This document shows positions 1-6,576 of a stretch of DNA of 8,308 bases, in pieces. The stretch covers positions 1 to 8,308 of the forward strand of contig JAAZJF010000153.1 of NCBI GenBank assembly GCA_012800475.1, read 5' to 3'. Every line of letters starts with the position of its first letter. Within the stretch, counting starts at the first letter, position 1. This stretch comes from Gammaproteobacteria bacterium (GTDB lineage: Bacteria > Pseudomonadota > Gammaproteobacteria > Pseudomonadales > Pseudomonadaceae). The notes beneath the pieces were generated by a model. That model made no database searches, was not told the origin of the DNA, and was given only the letters and a program-made list of their open reading frames with translations. The position numbers were made by a program, and so were the translations under genes.

Positions 1-25
1 ACACCGCTTTATAAGAGAGTTCAAA

Positions 26-970
26 ATGAACGAACAACGACAACCGCGTATCGGTATTATTGGTGCCGGTGCTGTGGGTGGCTTTTATGGTTTTATGCTG
101 GCCCAAGCAGGCTTTGAAGTGCATTACTTATTGCGCAGTGATTATGAAGCCGTTAATCGACATGGTTTGCGTATTAGTAGTGCCGTTCATGGCGAACTGC
201 ATCAACCGCAGGTGCATGCCTGGTATGACCCTGCCAGTATGCCGCTATGCGATTGGGTGTTGGTAGCTGCGAAAACCACTAGCAATATTGCGTTAGCGCC
301 GATTATCAATCAGGTTGCAGCAGCAGATGCCAAGGTGGTGCTGTTGCAAAATGGTTTTGGAATCGAGGATCAGATACGCCCTTTGCTGGATGAGCGTTTA
401 CACTTGCTTGGTGGTCTGTGTTTTATTTATGTACATCGTAGTGCGCCAGGGGTGATTAAGCATCAAGCTCAGGGCGGGGTTAATCTGGGTTATCACAGTG
501 GTCCTGCCGATGACGAACAGGGCCATGCTATTGCACAGCAAGGAGTAAGTTTTTTTCAGCAGGCGGGACTCGACTCCAAAGTGCTTAAAGTATTGGAGCA
601 GGCGCGCTGGCAAAAGCTGGTGTGGAATATCCCTTATAACGGATTATCTGTCTTGCTCAACAGCGATATTGAGCAACTGATGAGTGAAGCGCACAGTCGA
701 GAGTTGATTACCCAATTGATGGATGAAACCATCGCAGCCGCTCAGGCCTGTGGTTATGCGCTGCCAGACACTATGGTGCAGGCGCTACTTAAATACACGG
801 ATGCGATGCCTGCGTATTTTCCGAGTATGTACCATGATTTTGCGCAAAAACGCCCGATGGAGTTGCAGGCCATTTACCATGCTCCGCTTGCTGCGGCACA
901 GGCGGCGGGTTGCTCGATGCCCAAGACCAGCATGCTGGTGCAAACCTTGGAGTATCTATCAGCGCAATAA
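26..970 (+). CDS. panE: 2-dehydropantoate 2-reductase family protein (ketopantoate reductase, PanE/ApbA)
   Basis: The 314-residue product (E. coli PanE is about 303) is a probable cytoplasmic enzyme that reduces 2-dehydropantoate to pantoate with NADPH, a step of pantothenate and CoA synthesis. An N-terminal Rossmann motif GAGAVGG is at residues 13-19, and LQNG (107-110) matches the conserved Asn near the nicotinamide. In the C-terminal helical domain, WQKLVWN places K197, N201 and N205 at the spacing of catalytic Lys176, Asn180 and Asn184 of E. coli PanE. S267 and E279 match Ser244 and Glu256. The start ATG is preceded by a GAGAG ribosome site at 15-19. All expected catalytic residues appear present, so the enzyme is probably active. 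Many genomes carry several paralogues, so the substrate could be another 2-oxo acid; family assignment is firm, exact substrate is not. Its 3' end overlaps the convergent J-domain gene by 12 bases. Confidence 0.88.
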   Translation: MNEQRQPRIGIIGAGAVGGFYGFMLAQAGFEVHYLLRSDYEAVNRHGLRISSAVHGELHQPQVHAWYDPASMPLCDWVLVAAKTTSNIALAPIINQVAAADAKVVLLQNGFGIEDQIRPLLDERLHLLGGLCFIYVHRSAPGVIKHQAQGGVNLGYHSGPADDEQGHAIAQQGVSFFQQAGLDSKVLKVLEQARWQKLVWNIPYNGLSVLLNSDIEQLMSEAHSRELITQLMDETIAAAQACGYALPDTMVQALLKYTDAMPAYFPSMYHDFAQKRPMELQAIYHAPLAAAQAAGCSMPKTSMLVQTLEYLSAQ

Positions 971-1561
971 ACGGTGTTGGCGTAGAGTGTCCATCGCTTG
1001 ATTAATGCGCTGTAAGCGAGCCGTACAGCCGCCGCGGTCGGGGTGGTAGCGGCTGACCAAAGCGCGATATTGTTGCCGTATAACCTGCGCACTTAAGCTG
1101 TGCGCGGGCTGATCCAGCTCAAGCTCGCTTAAGGCTTGGGTGACGCAGTCAGGTTGGGCCATGGCTGTTAAGCCGCCATACAGCAGCGCCTCCACTGCAT
1201 CTCGATCCGTGCTGGTCAGCTGAGTGATATCCAGATAGTAAGCGCGTAACTTGTCCTCATGGCCCACCGCCGAGGTCTGGGGTTGAGTTGGCGATGGCGC
1301 TTGGATGCGAATGTTTAGAGTGTGAATCAATACATCATATTGGCCGGTGTGGCGCAGCTTATCGCGCAATACATACAGCACATGAAAAAGCATAAAATGA
1401 GTGCGAAACAAACTCAGTGGATCACTTAAATTAACCTGAGCAAATGCGCTGTGACGCGATTTCAGTTGTTGAATCAGTGCGTACTCACTTAAGCCGCTTG
1501 GGTGCTCGTTTAACACCTGTTGTACAAGGTGTAAGAGGTGTGTGATATCGGGATTGGACAC
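959..1561 (-). CDS. DnaJ-related protein with C-terminal J domain
   Basis: The gene encodes a probable Hsp70 (DnaK) co-chaperone of unknown client. The last ~58 residues form a J domain with the diagnostic HPD in YHPDRGG, preceded by a helix II-like stretch (VIRQQYRALVSRY) and followed by INQAMDTLR. The N-terminal part, with GLSEYALIQQL, DPLSLFRTHFMLFHVLYVLRD and AYYLDITQL, resembles the bacterial DNAJ_related family (Pfam PF12339, from memory). I chose GTG at 1561, giving 200 residues, because family members start close to the SNPDITHLLHLVQQVL segment. The open frame continues to a TTG at 1687 (242 residues), but the extra 42 residues do not look like the family. The ribosome site is weak at either start; a TAAGGA lies 11 bases before the TTG. 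There is no membrane segment, unlike DjlA. No promoter could be called in the 208-base gap to ttcA. Confidence 0.78.
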   Translation of the reverse strand: MSNPDITHLLHLVQQVLNEHPSGLSEYALIQQLKSRHSAFAQVNLSDPLSLFRTHFMLFHVLYVLRDKLRHTGQYDVLIHTLNIRIQAPSPTQPQTSAVGHEDKLRAYYLDITQLTSTDRDAVEALLYGGLTAMAQPDCVTQALSELELDQPAHSLSAQVIRQQYRALVSRYHPDRGGCTARLQRINQAMDTLRQHRLLR

Positions 1562-1696
1562 AGCGATCAGCTCAAATAAAATATGAAGTGGTATGGCCTG
1601 CAAGCAGTGTAGGGCGCTCCTGAGATCGAAGCAATGCGTCGATTTAGACACGACTACGCGCTTTTGTTTAGGGTTGCAAAAGGTCAATACGCTTAG

Positions 1697-1713
1697 AGTC
1701 CTTAGACAGGACT
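1697..1713. repeat. Short perfect inverted repeat between divergent genes
   Basis: AGTCCT (1697-1702) and AGGACT (1708-1713) are perfect reverse complements around a 5-base centre, TAGAC. A short direct repeat, CTTAGA-GTC-CTTAGA (1692-1706), overlaps the left arm. The site lies between the divergent J-domain gene and ttcA, where a dyad operator could sit. I do not recognise the binding protein. A 6-bp dyad can also arise by chance. Confidence 0.4.
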
Positions 1714-1726
1714 AGGGTTTGTGCAG

Positions 1727-1760
1727 CGCAACAGGTAAAATGCGCGTTTTACCTGTTGCG
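1727..1760. repeat. Near-perfect 34-bp palindrome / 14-bp stem hairpin before ttcA
   Basis: Arms CGCAACAGGTAAAA (1727-1740) and TTTTACCTGTTGCG (1747-1760) are exact reverse complements around TGCGCG. The inner GCGC is self-complementary too, so 16 of 17 symmetric base pairs match. In RNA this is a strong hairpin ending 9 bases before the preferred ttcA ATG (1770). There is no U-run after the stem, so it does not resemble an intrinsic terminator. It could be a DNA operator for a dimeric repressor or a 5'-leader hairpin controlling ttcA translation. An alternative in-frame ATG (1740-1742) with ACAGG ahead of it would lie inside the hairpin, with that ACAGG paired to CCTGT. I do not recognise the motif. 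Confidence 0.85.
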
Positions 1761-1769
1761 GATCATGTC

Positions 1770-2594
1770 ATGAGTAGTGAGTTAGCCAGTCAGAAAAAGT
1801 TACAGAAACGTTTACAGCGCCTTGCTGGCGAAGCCGTGACTGATTTTAAGATGATCGAAGAGGGCGATAAAGTGATGGTGTGCTTGTCTGGCGGTAAAGA
1901 CAGCTATGCCATGCTTGATATGCTGTTGCACTTACAAAAAGTGGCGCCGATTCAGTTTTCTTTAGTGGCGGTGAATATGGATCAGAAGCAACCGGGCTTT
2001 CCTGAGCATGTGTTGCCTGCGTATTTAGAATCTGTGGGTGTGGAATACCATATTATTGAAAAAGACACTTATTCGGTGGTCAAAGAGAAAATTCCTGAAG
2101 GCAAAACCACCTGCTCATTGTGTTCACGTTTGCGCCGCGGCACCTTGTATACCTATGCCGACGAGATCGGTGCAACTAAAATGGCGCTGGGCCATCACCG
2201 TGATGATATTTTGGAAACTTTTTTCTTAAATATGTTTTTTGGTGGCACTTTAAAAGCGATGCCGCCTAAATTGCTTTCAGATGATGGGCGTAATGTGGTG
2301 ATTCGTCCCTTAGCCTATTGTAAAGAAAGTGATATTGCTGAATATGCGCGCATACAAGGTTTTCCGATTATTCCCTGTAACTTGTGCGGCTCGCAAGAAA
2401 ATCTACAGCGCCAAGTGGTTAAAGGTATGTTGCAAGAATGGGAGCAAAAAACCCCAGGGCGTTTGGATATTATGTTTCGCTCTTTGCAAAACGTTGCCCC
2501 TTCGCAGTTAGCGGATCGTCAGTTATTTGATTTCGCCAGTTTAACGGTTGATACCCAGGCACAGCCGCGTTATTTGGATGTGATGAGTTTGTGA
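1770..2594 (+). CDS. ttcA: tRNA 2-thiocytidine(32) synthetase TtcA
   Basis: TtcA is a cytoplasmic ATP-dependent enzyme that thiolates cytidine 32 of certain tRNAs, using an Fe-S cluster and sulfur delivered from a cysteine desulfurase. The 274-residue product has the PP-loop SGGKDS (residues 40-45), which binds ATP. It also has CSLC (C115, C118) and CNLC (C203, C206); three of these correspond to the cluster ligands of E. coli TtcA (Cys122, Cys125, Cys213). GHHRDD (141-146) and [15 protein letters not shown] are typical of the family. The length fits Pseudomonas TtcA; E. coli's is longer at the C terminus. I prefer ATG 1770 because the protein then begins a few residues before the conserved [17 protein letters not shown]. 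In-frame starts at TTG 1719 and ATG 1740 lie before or within the 34-bp palindrome. The only ribosome-site match for 1770 is a weak GGA at 1760-1762. It stands 136 bases before fliK and probably belongs to a separate transcript. Confidence 0.96.
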   Translation: MSSELASQKKLQKRLQRLAGEAVTDFKMIEEGDKVMVCLSGGKDSYAMLDMLLHLQKVAPIQFSLVAVNMDQKQPGFPEHVLPAYLESVGVEYHIIEKDTYSVVKEKIPEGKTTCSLCSRLRRGTLYTYADEIGATKMALGHHRDDILETFFLNMFFGGTLKAMPPKLLSDDGRNVVIRPLAYCKESDIAEYARIQGFPIIPCNLCGSQENLQRQVVKGMLQEWEQKTPGRLDIMFRSLQNVAPSQLADRQLFDFASLTVDTQAQPRYLDVMSL

Positions 2595-2675
2595 TCAGTC
2601 AATTTAATGGCAGTTGTGTAGTCCGTGTGGACGCGCTGTGATCTTTTACTGGGTCTAACCGGGCTGTAGACGTGT

Positions 2676-2691
2676 TGGCTTGGTTTTTGCT
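2676..2691 (+). promoter_or_regulatory. Sigma-54 (RpoN) promoter of fliK
   Basis: TGGCTTGGTTTTTGCT fits the sigma-54 consensus TGGCACG-N4-TTGCW with exact spacing: GG at 2677-2678 (-24) and GC at 2689-2690 (-12). The mismatches are at the A and C after TGGC. The transcript would begin near 2702, about 30 bases before the fliK start at 2731. In Pseudomonas aeruginosa fliK is an RpoN- and FleR-dependent class III flagellar gene (established knowledge), which suits this site. A 5-bp dyad (GTCTA 2653-2657, TAGAC 2667-2671) lies just upstream, of unknown meaning. Confidence 0.72.
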
Positions 2692-2718
2692 TAAGTTATG
2701 CACGTATGGATTGATGAC

Positions 2719-2723
2719 AGGGG
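2719..2723 (+). promoter_or_regulatory. Ribosome binding site that fixes the fliK start
   Basis: AGGGG ends 7 bases before ATG 2731, which is optimal spacing. It is only 1 base from ATG 2725 and lies downstream of ATG 2698, so it can serve only the start at 2731. Confidence 0.75.
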
Positions 2724-2730
2724 CATGACT

Positions 2731-4029
2731 ATGGCAATCACGGATTTTTTATTACAAGCAAACACTGCGCCGCGTGTGCAGCCCGGTGCGACTCAGACCA
2801 GCGCACAGCAGCGCGCGGCGAGTGCGCCTGAGCACAGTTTTTCTTCCGTGTATGCACAGCAGAGGGCGGCCAAGCCTGAGCAGTCACAGCAGCGTGATGC
2901 TGCACCCACACGTCATAACGCATCCACGCAAGCAACCACGATTAAAAACTCAGCTGCAAACGCCACAGAGAAATCAGATACCAAGGCTGCAGTGAAAAAT
3001 ACAGCTGACGCTAAAAAATCAACATCCGACAGCACCGCCTCGTCCATAGGTGAAGATGTCGATGAGGGCGCGCTAACGTTAGCTGAGCAAGAAGCATTGC
3101 TGGCCAGTCAAGAACAGGGTGAAGCTGAGGCGGTCGAGGTCGATGAAGATGACATACTCGATCCCTTGTTGCTGATGGCCATGGCTGCCACGCCAACCCA
3201 GTACAATACACAAACTGAATCCGTAGAGGGGCAAGCACCGGTCCTGTTGGGGCGCATTCATACGGGTTTTACTTTGCACAGTGACAGTGTGGCGGCTGAT
3301 GAATTAGCCTTGGATGCAGATGAGGCGTTAGTCCTGCTTAAACCGGACGCTGAAGCTGAAACTGTAGAGGGCGATGAGTCATCCATGCTGCTCAATGCCT
3401 CAGGCAAAGCCTTGGAAGGATTGAGTGAAAAAACTAATGCGGATAAAAACAGCTCCGCCGCAGTGCTGGACAGTGTTAAAGCTGCACCCGATACCTTGCT
3501 CAATGCGAAAGCTGTAACACCTACAGATAGCATTCGCGCGGATTTACAGCCGCCTCCTGAATCACAGTTGAGCGCGCAAGCGGTGCGCCAAGTGCCAGGC
3601 GCTGCGATTGCGATGCAACAACCGGGCTGGACGCAGGATGTAACGGATAAAGTGATGTGGATGTCTGCGCAAAATCTTAAATCAGCAGAAATTAAACTCG
3701 ATCCTGCTGAGCTGGGCCGTTTAGATATCAAAATTGATATGACTCAAGAGCATACGCAGGTGAGCTTTAGCAGTGCCCATGCCGGTGTGCGCGAGTCGCT
3801 GGAGTCGCAAATGCATCGTTTGCGCGAGCTTTTTGCCCAGCAAGGCTTACATAATGTGGATGTGGATGTGTCGGATCAATCCCAGCACAACGCGCAAACA
3901 CAGGAGCAAGTTGCAGCCCAAGGCCGTGGTGGCGAGCGCTTTGCAGATGATCAAGATGTGCAGACCCATGTGACATCCATCGACACACAACAAGATGGTC
4001 GGCTAGGGCGGGTTGATTATTATGCCTAA
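2731..4029 (+). CDS. fliK: Flagellar hook-length control protein FliK
   Basis: FliK is a secreted ruler that measures the growing hook and switches the export apparatus from hook to filament substrates through FlhB. The 432-residue product has the usual layout: a long, low-complexity, probably disordered N-terminal and central region, then a C-terminal Flg_hook domain at about residues 300-385. That domain contains AEIKLDPAELGRLDIKI (319-335) and the LRELFAQQGL helix. The tail is Gln/Asp-rich and ends RVDYYA. The N-terminal half is rich in Ala, Gln and Ser, with an acidic stretch around 108-143 and short imperfect repeats (AQQRAA at 25-30 and 42-47, SQQRDAA at 52-58). The start at 2731 gives MAITDFLL. 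An in-frame ATG at 2698 would give 443 residues, but it precedes the predicted sigma-54 transcript start. The gene appears to be transcribed from its own promoter, separately from fliL. Confidence 0.93.
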   Translation: MAITDFLLQANTAPRVQPGATQTSAQQRAASAPEHSFSSVYAQQRAAKPEQSQQRDAAPTRHNASTQATTIKNSAANATEKSDTKAAVKNTADAKKSTSDSTASSIGEDVDEGALTLAEQEALLASQEQGEAEAVEVDEDDILDPLLLMAMAATPTQYNTQTESVEGQAPVLLGRIHTGFTLHSDSVAADELALDADEALVLLKPDAEAETVEGDESSMLLNASGKALEGLSEKTNADKNSSAAVLDSVKAAPDTLLNAKAVTPTDSIRADLQPPPESQLSAQAVRQVPGAAIAMQQPGWTQDVTDKVMWMSAQNLKSAEIKLDPAELGRLDIKIDMTQEHTQVSFSSAHAGVRESLESQMHRLRELFAQQGLHNVDVDVSDQSQHNAQTQEQVAAQGRGGERFADDQDVQTHVTSIDTQQDGRLGRVDYYA

Positions 4030-4049
4030 TGACGCAGTATCCGTGCGCT

Positions 4050-4065
4050 AGGCTGTTAAACTGCG
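4050..4065 (+). promoter_or_regulatory. Possible sigma-54 promoter of the fliL operon
   Basis: AGGCTGTTAAACTGCG keeps the invariant GG (4051-4052) and GC (4063-4064) of sigma-54 promoters at correct spacing, with GGC and TGC intact but a weaker surround. The transcript would start near 4076. That leaves an 18-base leader containing AAGGG (4082-4086), 7 bases before the fliL ATG. In P. aeruginosa the fliLMNOPQ genes are RpoN/FleQ-controlled class II genes, which makes a promoter here expected. A 5-bp dyad TGCGC/GCGCA (4044-4048, 4063-4067) overlaps it and may be coincidental. Confidence 0.5.
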
Positions 4066-4093
4066 CAATACGATTTTAATCAAGGGTGTACAC

Positions 4094-4603
4094 ATGGCAA
4101 AAAAACCTGAAGCGCCTGCACAAGCAACCGCAGTACCAAAAAAAAGTAACTTAAAAACCATGATACTGATTGTCGTCGCTTTGCTGGTGGCGATCGCCTT
4201 ATCCGTTGCGGGGACTTGGATGTTCTTGAGTCGCTCAGCCACTGATACACCCGATGAGTCGGTGATCACGAGCGTGTCTAAACCGCGGGCGATTTATGAA
4301 GTGTTAACGCCAGCTTTTGTAGTGAATTTTAAAAGCCAAGGCCGGCCGCGTTACTTGCAAGTGAATGTAGCGTTGATGGCGCGTAATAAAGCAGACTTAG
4401 ATGCATTAAAAGTGCATCTGCCCACGCTGCGTAATCAGTTAGTGATGCTGTTTTCCAGTCAAGAATTTGAAGAGTTGAATACGCCGTTAGGGGTCGACTT
4501 ACTCAAGCAAAAAGCCACAGTGGCGGTACAAGAGCTGGCATTGATTGAAGTGGGCAAACCGGTGATCGAACATGTGCTATTTACCAATGTTGTGATGCAG
4601 TAA
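4094..4603 (+). CDS. fliL: Flagellar basal body-associated protein FliL
   Basis: FliL is a single-pass inner-membrane protein that surrounds or supports the MotAB-type stator units at the basal body and helps torque generation. The 169-residue product has a short Lys/Pro-rich cytoplasmic N terminus, one membrane helix at about residues 21-45 (MILIVVALLVAIALSVAG), a linker, and a periplasmic FliL domain from about 60 to the end. The pattern YEVLTPAFVVNF and YLQVNVALMARN is typical, and the C terminus VLFTNVVMQ matches the usual FliL ending. A clear ribosome site (AAGGG) precedes the ATG. This is probably the first gene of the operon that runs on to fliR; fliM follows after 23 bases. Confidence 0.95.
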   Translation: MAKKPEAPAQATAVPKKSNLKTMILIVVALLVAIALSVAGTWMFLSRSATDTPDESVITSVSKPRAIYEVLTPAFVVNFKSQGRPRYLQVNVALMARNKADLDALKVHLPTLRNQLVMLFSSQEFEELNTPLGVDLLKQKATVAVQELALIEVGKPVIEHVLFTNVVMQ

Positions 4604-4626
4604 AACATTGATAGGAATAACTTAAG

Positions 4627-5598
4627 ATGGCAGTACAAGACTTACTTTCACAAGATGAGATTGATGCGCTATTACACGGCGTCGATGACGGTCTGGTGGA
4701 TACCAATGATGATGCGGTGCCCAATTCCATTAAGCAATACGACTTAACCAGTCAAGATCGTATTGTGCGTGGGCGTATGCCGACATTGGAAATGATCAAT
4801 GAGCGTTTTGCCCGTTACACGCGCATTAGCATGTTTAATTTGCTGCGCCGTTCTGCTGATGTGTCGGTCGGTGGCGTACAAGTGATGAAGTTCGGTGAGT
4901 ATGTGCATTCATTGTATGTGCCGACCAGCTTAAACTTAGTGAAAATGAAACCCTTGCGCGGCACTGCCTTATTTATTCTTGATTCGCGCTTGGTGTTTAC
5001 ACTGGTGGATAATTTTTTTGGTGGCGATGGCCGTCATGCCAAAATCGAAGGGCGTGAGTTTACACCCACCGAGTTGCGCGTTGTACGCATGGTCTTGGAT
5101 CAAGCTTTTGTTGATTTACAAGAAGCCTGGCATGCCATCTTAGATGTGAGTTTTGAATATATGAACTCCGAGGTGAACCCCGCTCTGGCGAATATTGTCA
5201 GCCCCAGCGAAGTGGTTGTGGTGTCCACTTTTCATATTGAGTTGGACGGCGGTGGCGGTGACTTACATATCACCATGCCATACTCGATGATTGAGCCCAT
5301 TCGTGAAATGCTGGATGCCGGTTTTCAGTCGGATGTGGATGATCAGGATGAGCGCTGGAGCAAGGCGATTCGTGAAGATATTTTAGATGTTAAAGTGCCG
5401 CTCAGTTCGACTGTCGTTCGGCGGCAACTGAAGTTGCGCGATATATTAAACATGCAACCTGGCGATGTGATTCCGGTGGAAATGCCCGAAACGATGTTGC
5501 TGCGAGCGAATGGAGTGCCAACATTTAAGGTTAAGTTGGGTGCCAGTCATGGCAACTTAGCTTTGCAAGTGGTTGGTCCTGTACTTAAAAACCGTTGA
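4627..5598 (+). CDS. fliM: Flagellar motor switch protein FliM
   Basis: FliM is the central C-ring protein: it binds phosphorylated CheY, contacts FliG, and sets the direction of rotation. The 323-residue product carries the N-terminal CheY-P-binding peptide LSQDEIDALL (7-16). A CheC-like middle domain follows with the conserved GGxG motif (GGDG, 132-135) and NPALANIVSPSE (184-195). The C-terminal SpoA/FliN-like domain is at about 250-322 (VPLSSTVVRRQLKLRDILNMQPGDVI). Length and all landmarks are normal. AGGA at 4613-4616 is the ribosome site, with a slightly long 10-base spacing. It is followed after 32 bases by fliN, its C-ring partner. Confidence 0.98.
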   Translation: MAVQDLLSQDEIDALLHGVDDGLVDTNDDAVPNSIKQYDLTSQDRIVRGRMPTLEMINERFARYTRISMFNLLRRSADVSVGGVQVMKFGEYVHSLYVPTSLNLVKMKPLRGTALFILDSRLVFTLVDNFFGGDGRHAKIEGREFTPTELRVVRMVLDQAFVDLQEAWHAILDVSFEYMNSEVNPALANIVSPSEVVVVSTFHIELDGGGGDLHITMPYSMIEPIREMLDAGFQSDVDDQDERWSKAIREDILDVKVPLSSTVVRRQLKLRDILNMQPGDVIPVEMPETMLLRANGVPTFKVKLGASHGNLALQVVGPVLKNR

Positions 5599-5630
5599 TG
5601 TTGGCTGTGTGAGAGAGTTGAGAAAAGATT

Positions 5631-6098
5631 ATGAATGACGAAAACGAAGAAATTTCCAGTGAAGACCAAGCCTTAGCTGATGAGTGGGCGGCTGCGTTAT
5701 CCGAAGCGGGTGCAGATACTGATCAAGATGAAATTGATGCCATGTTGGCGGAAAGTGCAGGGCCTGCAAAAGCGCCTATGCAAGAGTTTCCTGAGCAGCA
5801 TCATCTGAGTGAAGACGAGATGATCACCACCTTGGGTGGCCCCAATCTTGATGTGATCTTAGATATTCCAGTGAGTATTTCCATGGAAGTGGGCAGTGCT
5901 GATATCAGCATCCGTAACTTATTGCAGCTCAATCAAGGCTCAGTTGTAGAGTTGGATCGTTTAGCCGGTGAGCCTTTAGATGTCTTGGTTAATGGTACGT
6001 TGATTGCCCACGGTGAAGTGGTGGTGGTCAATGAGAAGTTTGGTATTCGTTTGACTGATGTGATCAGTCCAAGCGAGCGCATTAAGAAGCTGAAGTAA
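5631..6098 (+). CDS. fliN: Flagellar motor switch protein FliN
   Basis: FliN forms the base of the C-ring with FliM and docks the FliH export complex. The C-terminal SpoA domain spans about residues 75-155 (LDIPVSISMEVGSADISIRNLLQLNQGSVV, then EKFGIRLTDVI). The N-terminal ~70 residues are acidic and longer than in a minimal FliN, although Pseudomonas-type FliN proteins do carry such extensions. Within it, DQDEIDAML (31-39) closely resembles the CheY-P-binding peptide of FliM in the same operon (SQDEIDALL), matching 7 of 9 residues. The ribosome site before the ATG is weak (GAGAAAAG). fliO starts 4 bases after the stop, which suggests translational coupling. Confidence 0.97.
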   Translation: MNDENEEISSEDQALADEWAAALSEAGADTDQDEIDAMLAESAGPAKAPMQEFPEQHHLSEDEMITTLGGPNLDVILDIPVSISMEVGSADISIRNLLQLNQGSVVELDRLAGEPLDVLVNGTLIAHGEVVVVNEKFGIRLTDVISPSERIKKLK

Positions 6099-6102
6099 AA
6101 CT

Positions 6103-6576
6103 ATGCGTGTGTTTATGATGCTGATCATGCTGATGCCGTATGGGGTTTGGGCCGTGGACGATACTGCGCCAGAACCGGCCCGTAGCGCAAAAGCCTTACC
6201 TGCCAGCTCAGGTGTATTGGATTCGGGTCAAGTCAGTGGTCAGCTGCTGCAGTTGGCCTTGGGCTTATTGTTGGTGATTGGGCTGATCTTCCTATTGGCT
6301 TGGGTGGTGCGTCGTGTACAGCAAACACTGCCAGTTAAAGGCTCCAATCAGGTGATATCTTTGCTCGCTACGCAAGCATTGGGGCCGCGTGATCGCTTGG
6401 TGTTGGTGCAAGTGGGGCAAGAACAGGTGTTGCTCGGTTTGACGCCAGGCACTATTACACCCTTGCATGTTTTGCAGCACCCTGTGGTGATCGATACGCC
6501 GCCGACTGCGATGACATCAGCCTTTGCTCAGCGTTTAGCCAGCGTGTTGAACACCTCAACCAAGGACAAGCCATGA
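6103..6576 (+). CDS. fliO: Flagellar biosynthesis protein FliO
   Basis: FliO is a small inner-membrane protein that helps FliP assemble at the core of the flagellar type III export gate. The 157-residue product has a hydrophobic N terminus that may be a signal peptide (about 1-18, ending VWA before VDD). A Pro/Ala/Ser-rich spacer, one membrane helix at about 47-70 ([22 protein letters not shown]) and a cytoplasmic FliO domain follow. The domain includes [30 protein letters not shown], the most conserved part of the family. The gene starts 4 bases after fliN and its TGA overlaps the ATG of fliP (ATGA). There is no strong ribosome site of its own. Confidence 0.92.
   Translation: MRVFMMLIMLMPYGVWAVDDTAPEPARSAKALPASSGVLDSGQVSGQLLQLALGLLLVIGLIFLLAWVVRRVQQTLPVKGSNQVISLLATQALGPRDRLVLVQVGQEQVLLGLTPGTITPLHVLQHPVVIDTPPTAMTSAFAQRLASVLNTSTKDKP

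Noticed and set aside
398..613. Minus-strand open frame opposite panE
   Set aside because: It is a shadow of a well-conserved enzyme, with no ribosome site or recognisable content.
1575..1603. Possible sigma-70 promoter for the J-domain gene on the minus strand (TTGCAG, 17 bases, TTTATT)
   Set aside because: The match is weak at both boxes, and it would leave only a few bases of leader before GTG 1561.
1727..1760. Palindrome read as a rho-independent terminator
   Set aside because: No T-run follows the stem on either strand, and it sits at the 5' side of ttcA, not after a gene.
2698..2730. Upstream in-frame ATG codons for fliK at 2698 and 2725
   Set aside because: ATG 2698 precedes the predicted transcript start, and ATG 2725 is only 1 base from the ribosome site; ATG 2731 fits both.
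3258..3731. 157-codon open frame on the minus strand inside fliK
   Set aside because: It lies opposite the low-complexity part of fliK, has Ser/Ala-rich low-complexity content and no recognisable domain. FliK on the plus strand is clearly the real gene.
5599..5630. Sigma-54-like TTGGC in the fliM-fliN gap
   Set aside because: No GC element occurs at the required -12 spacing.
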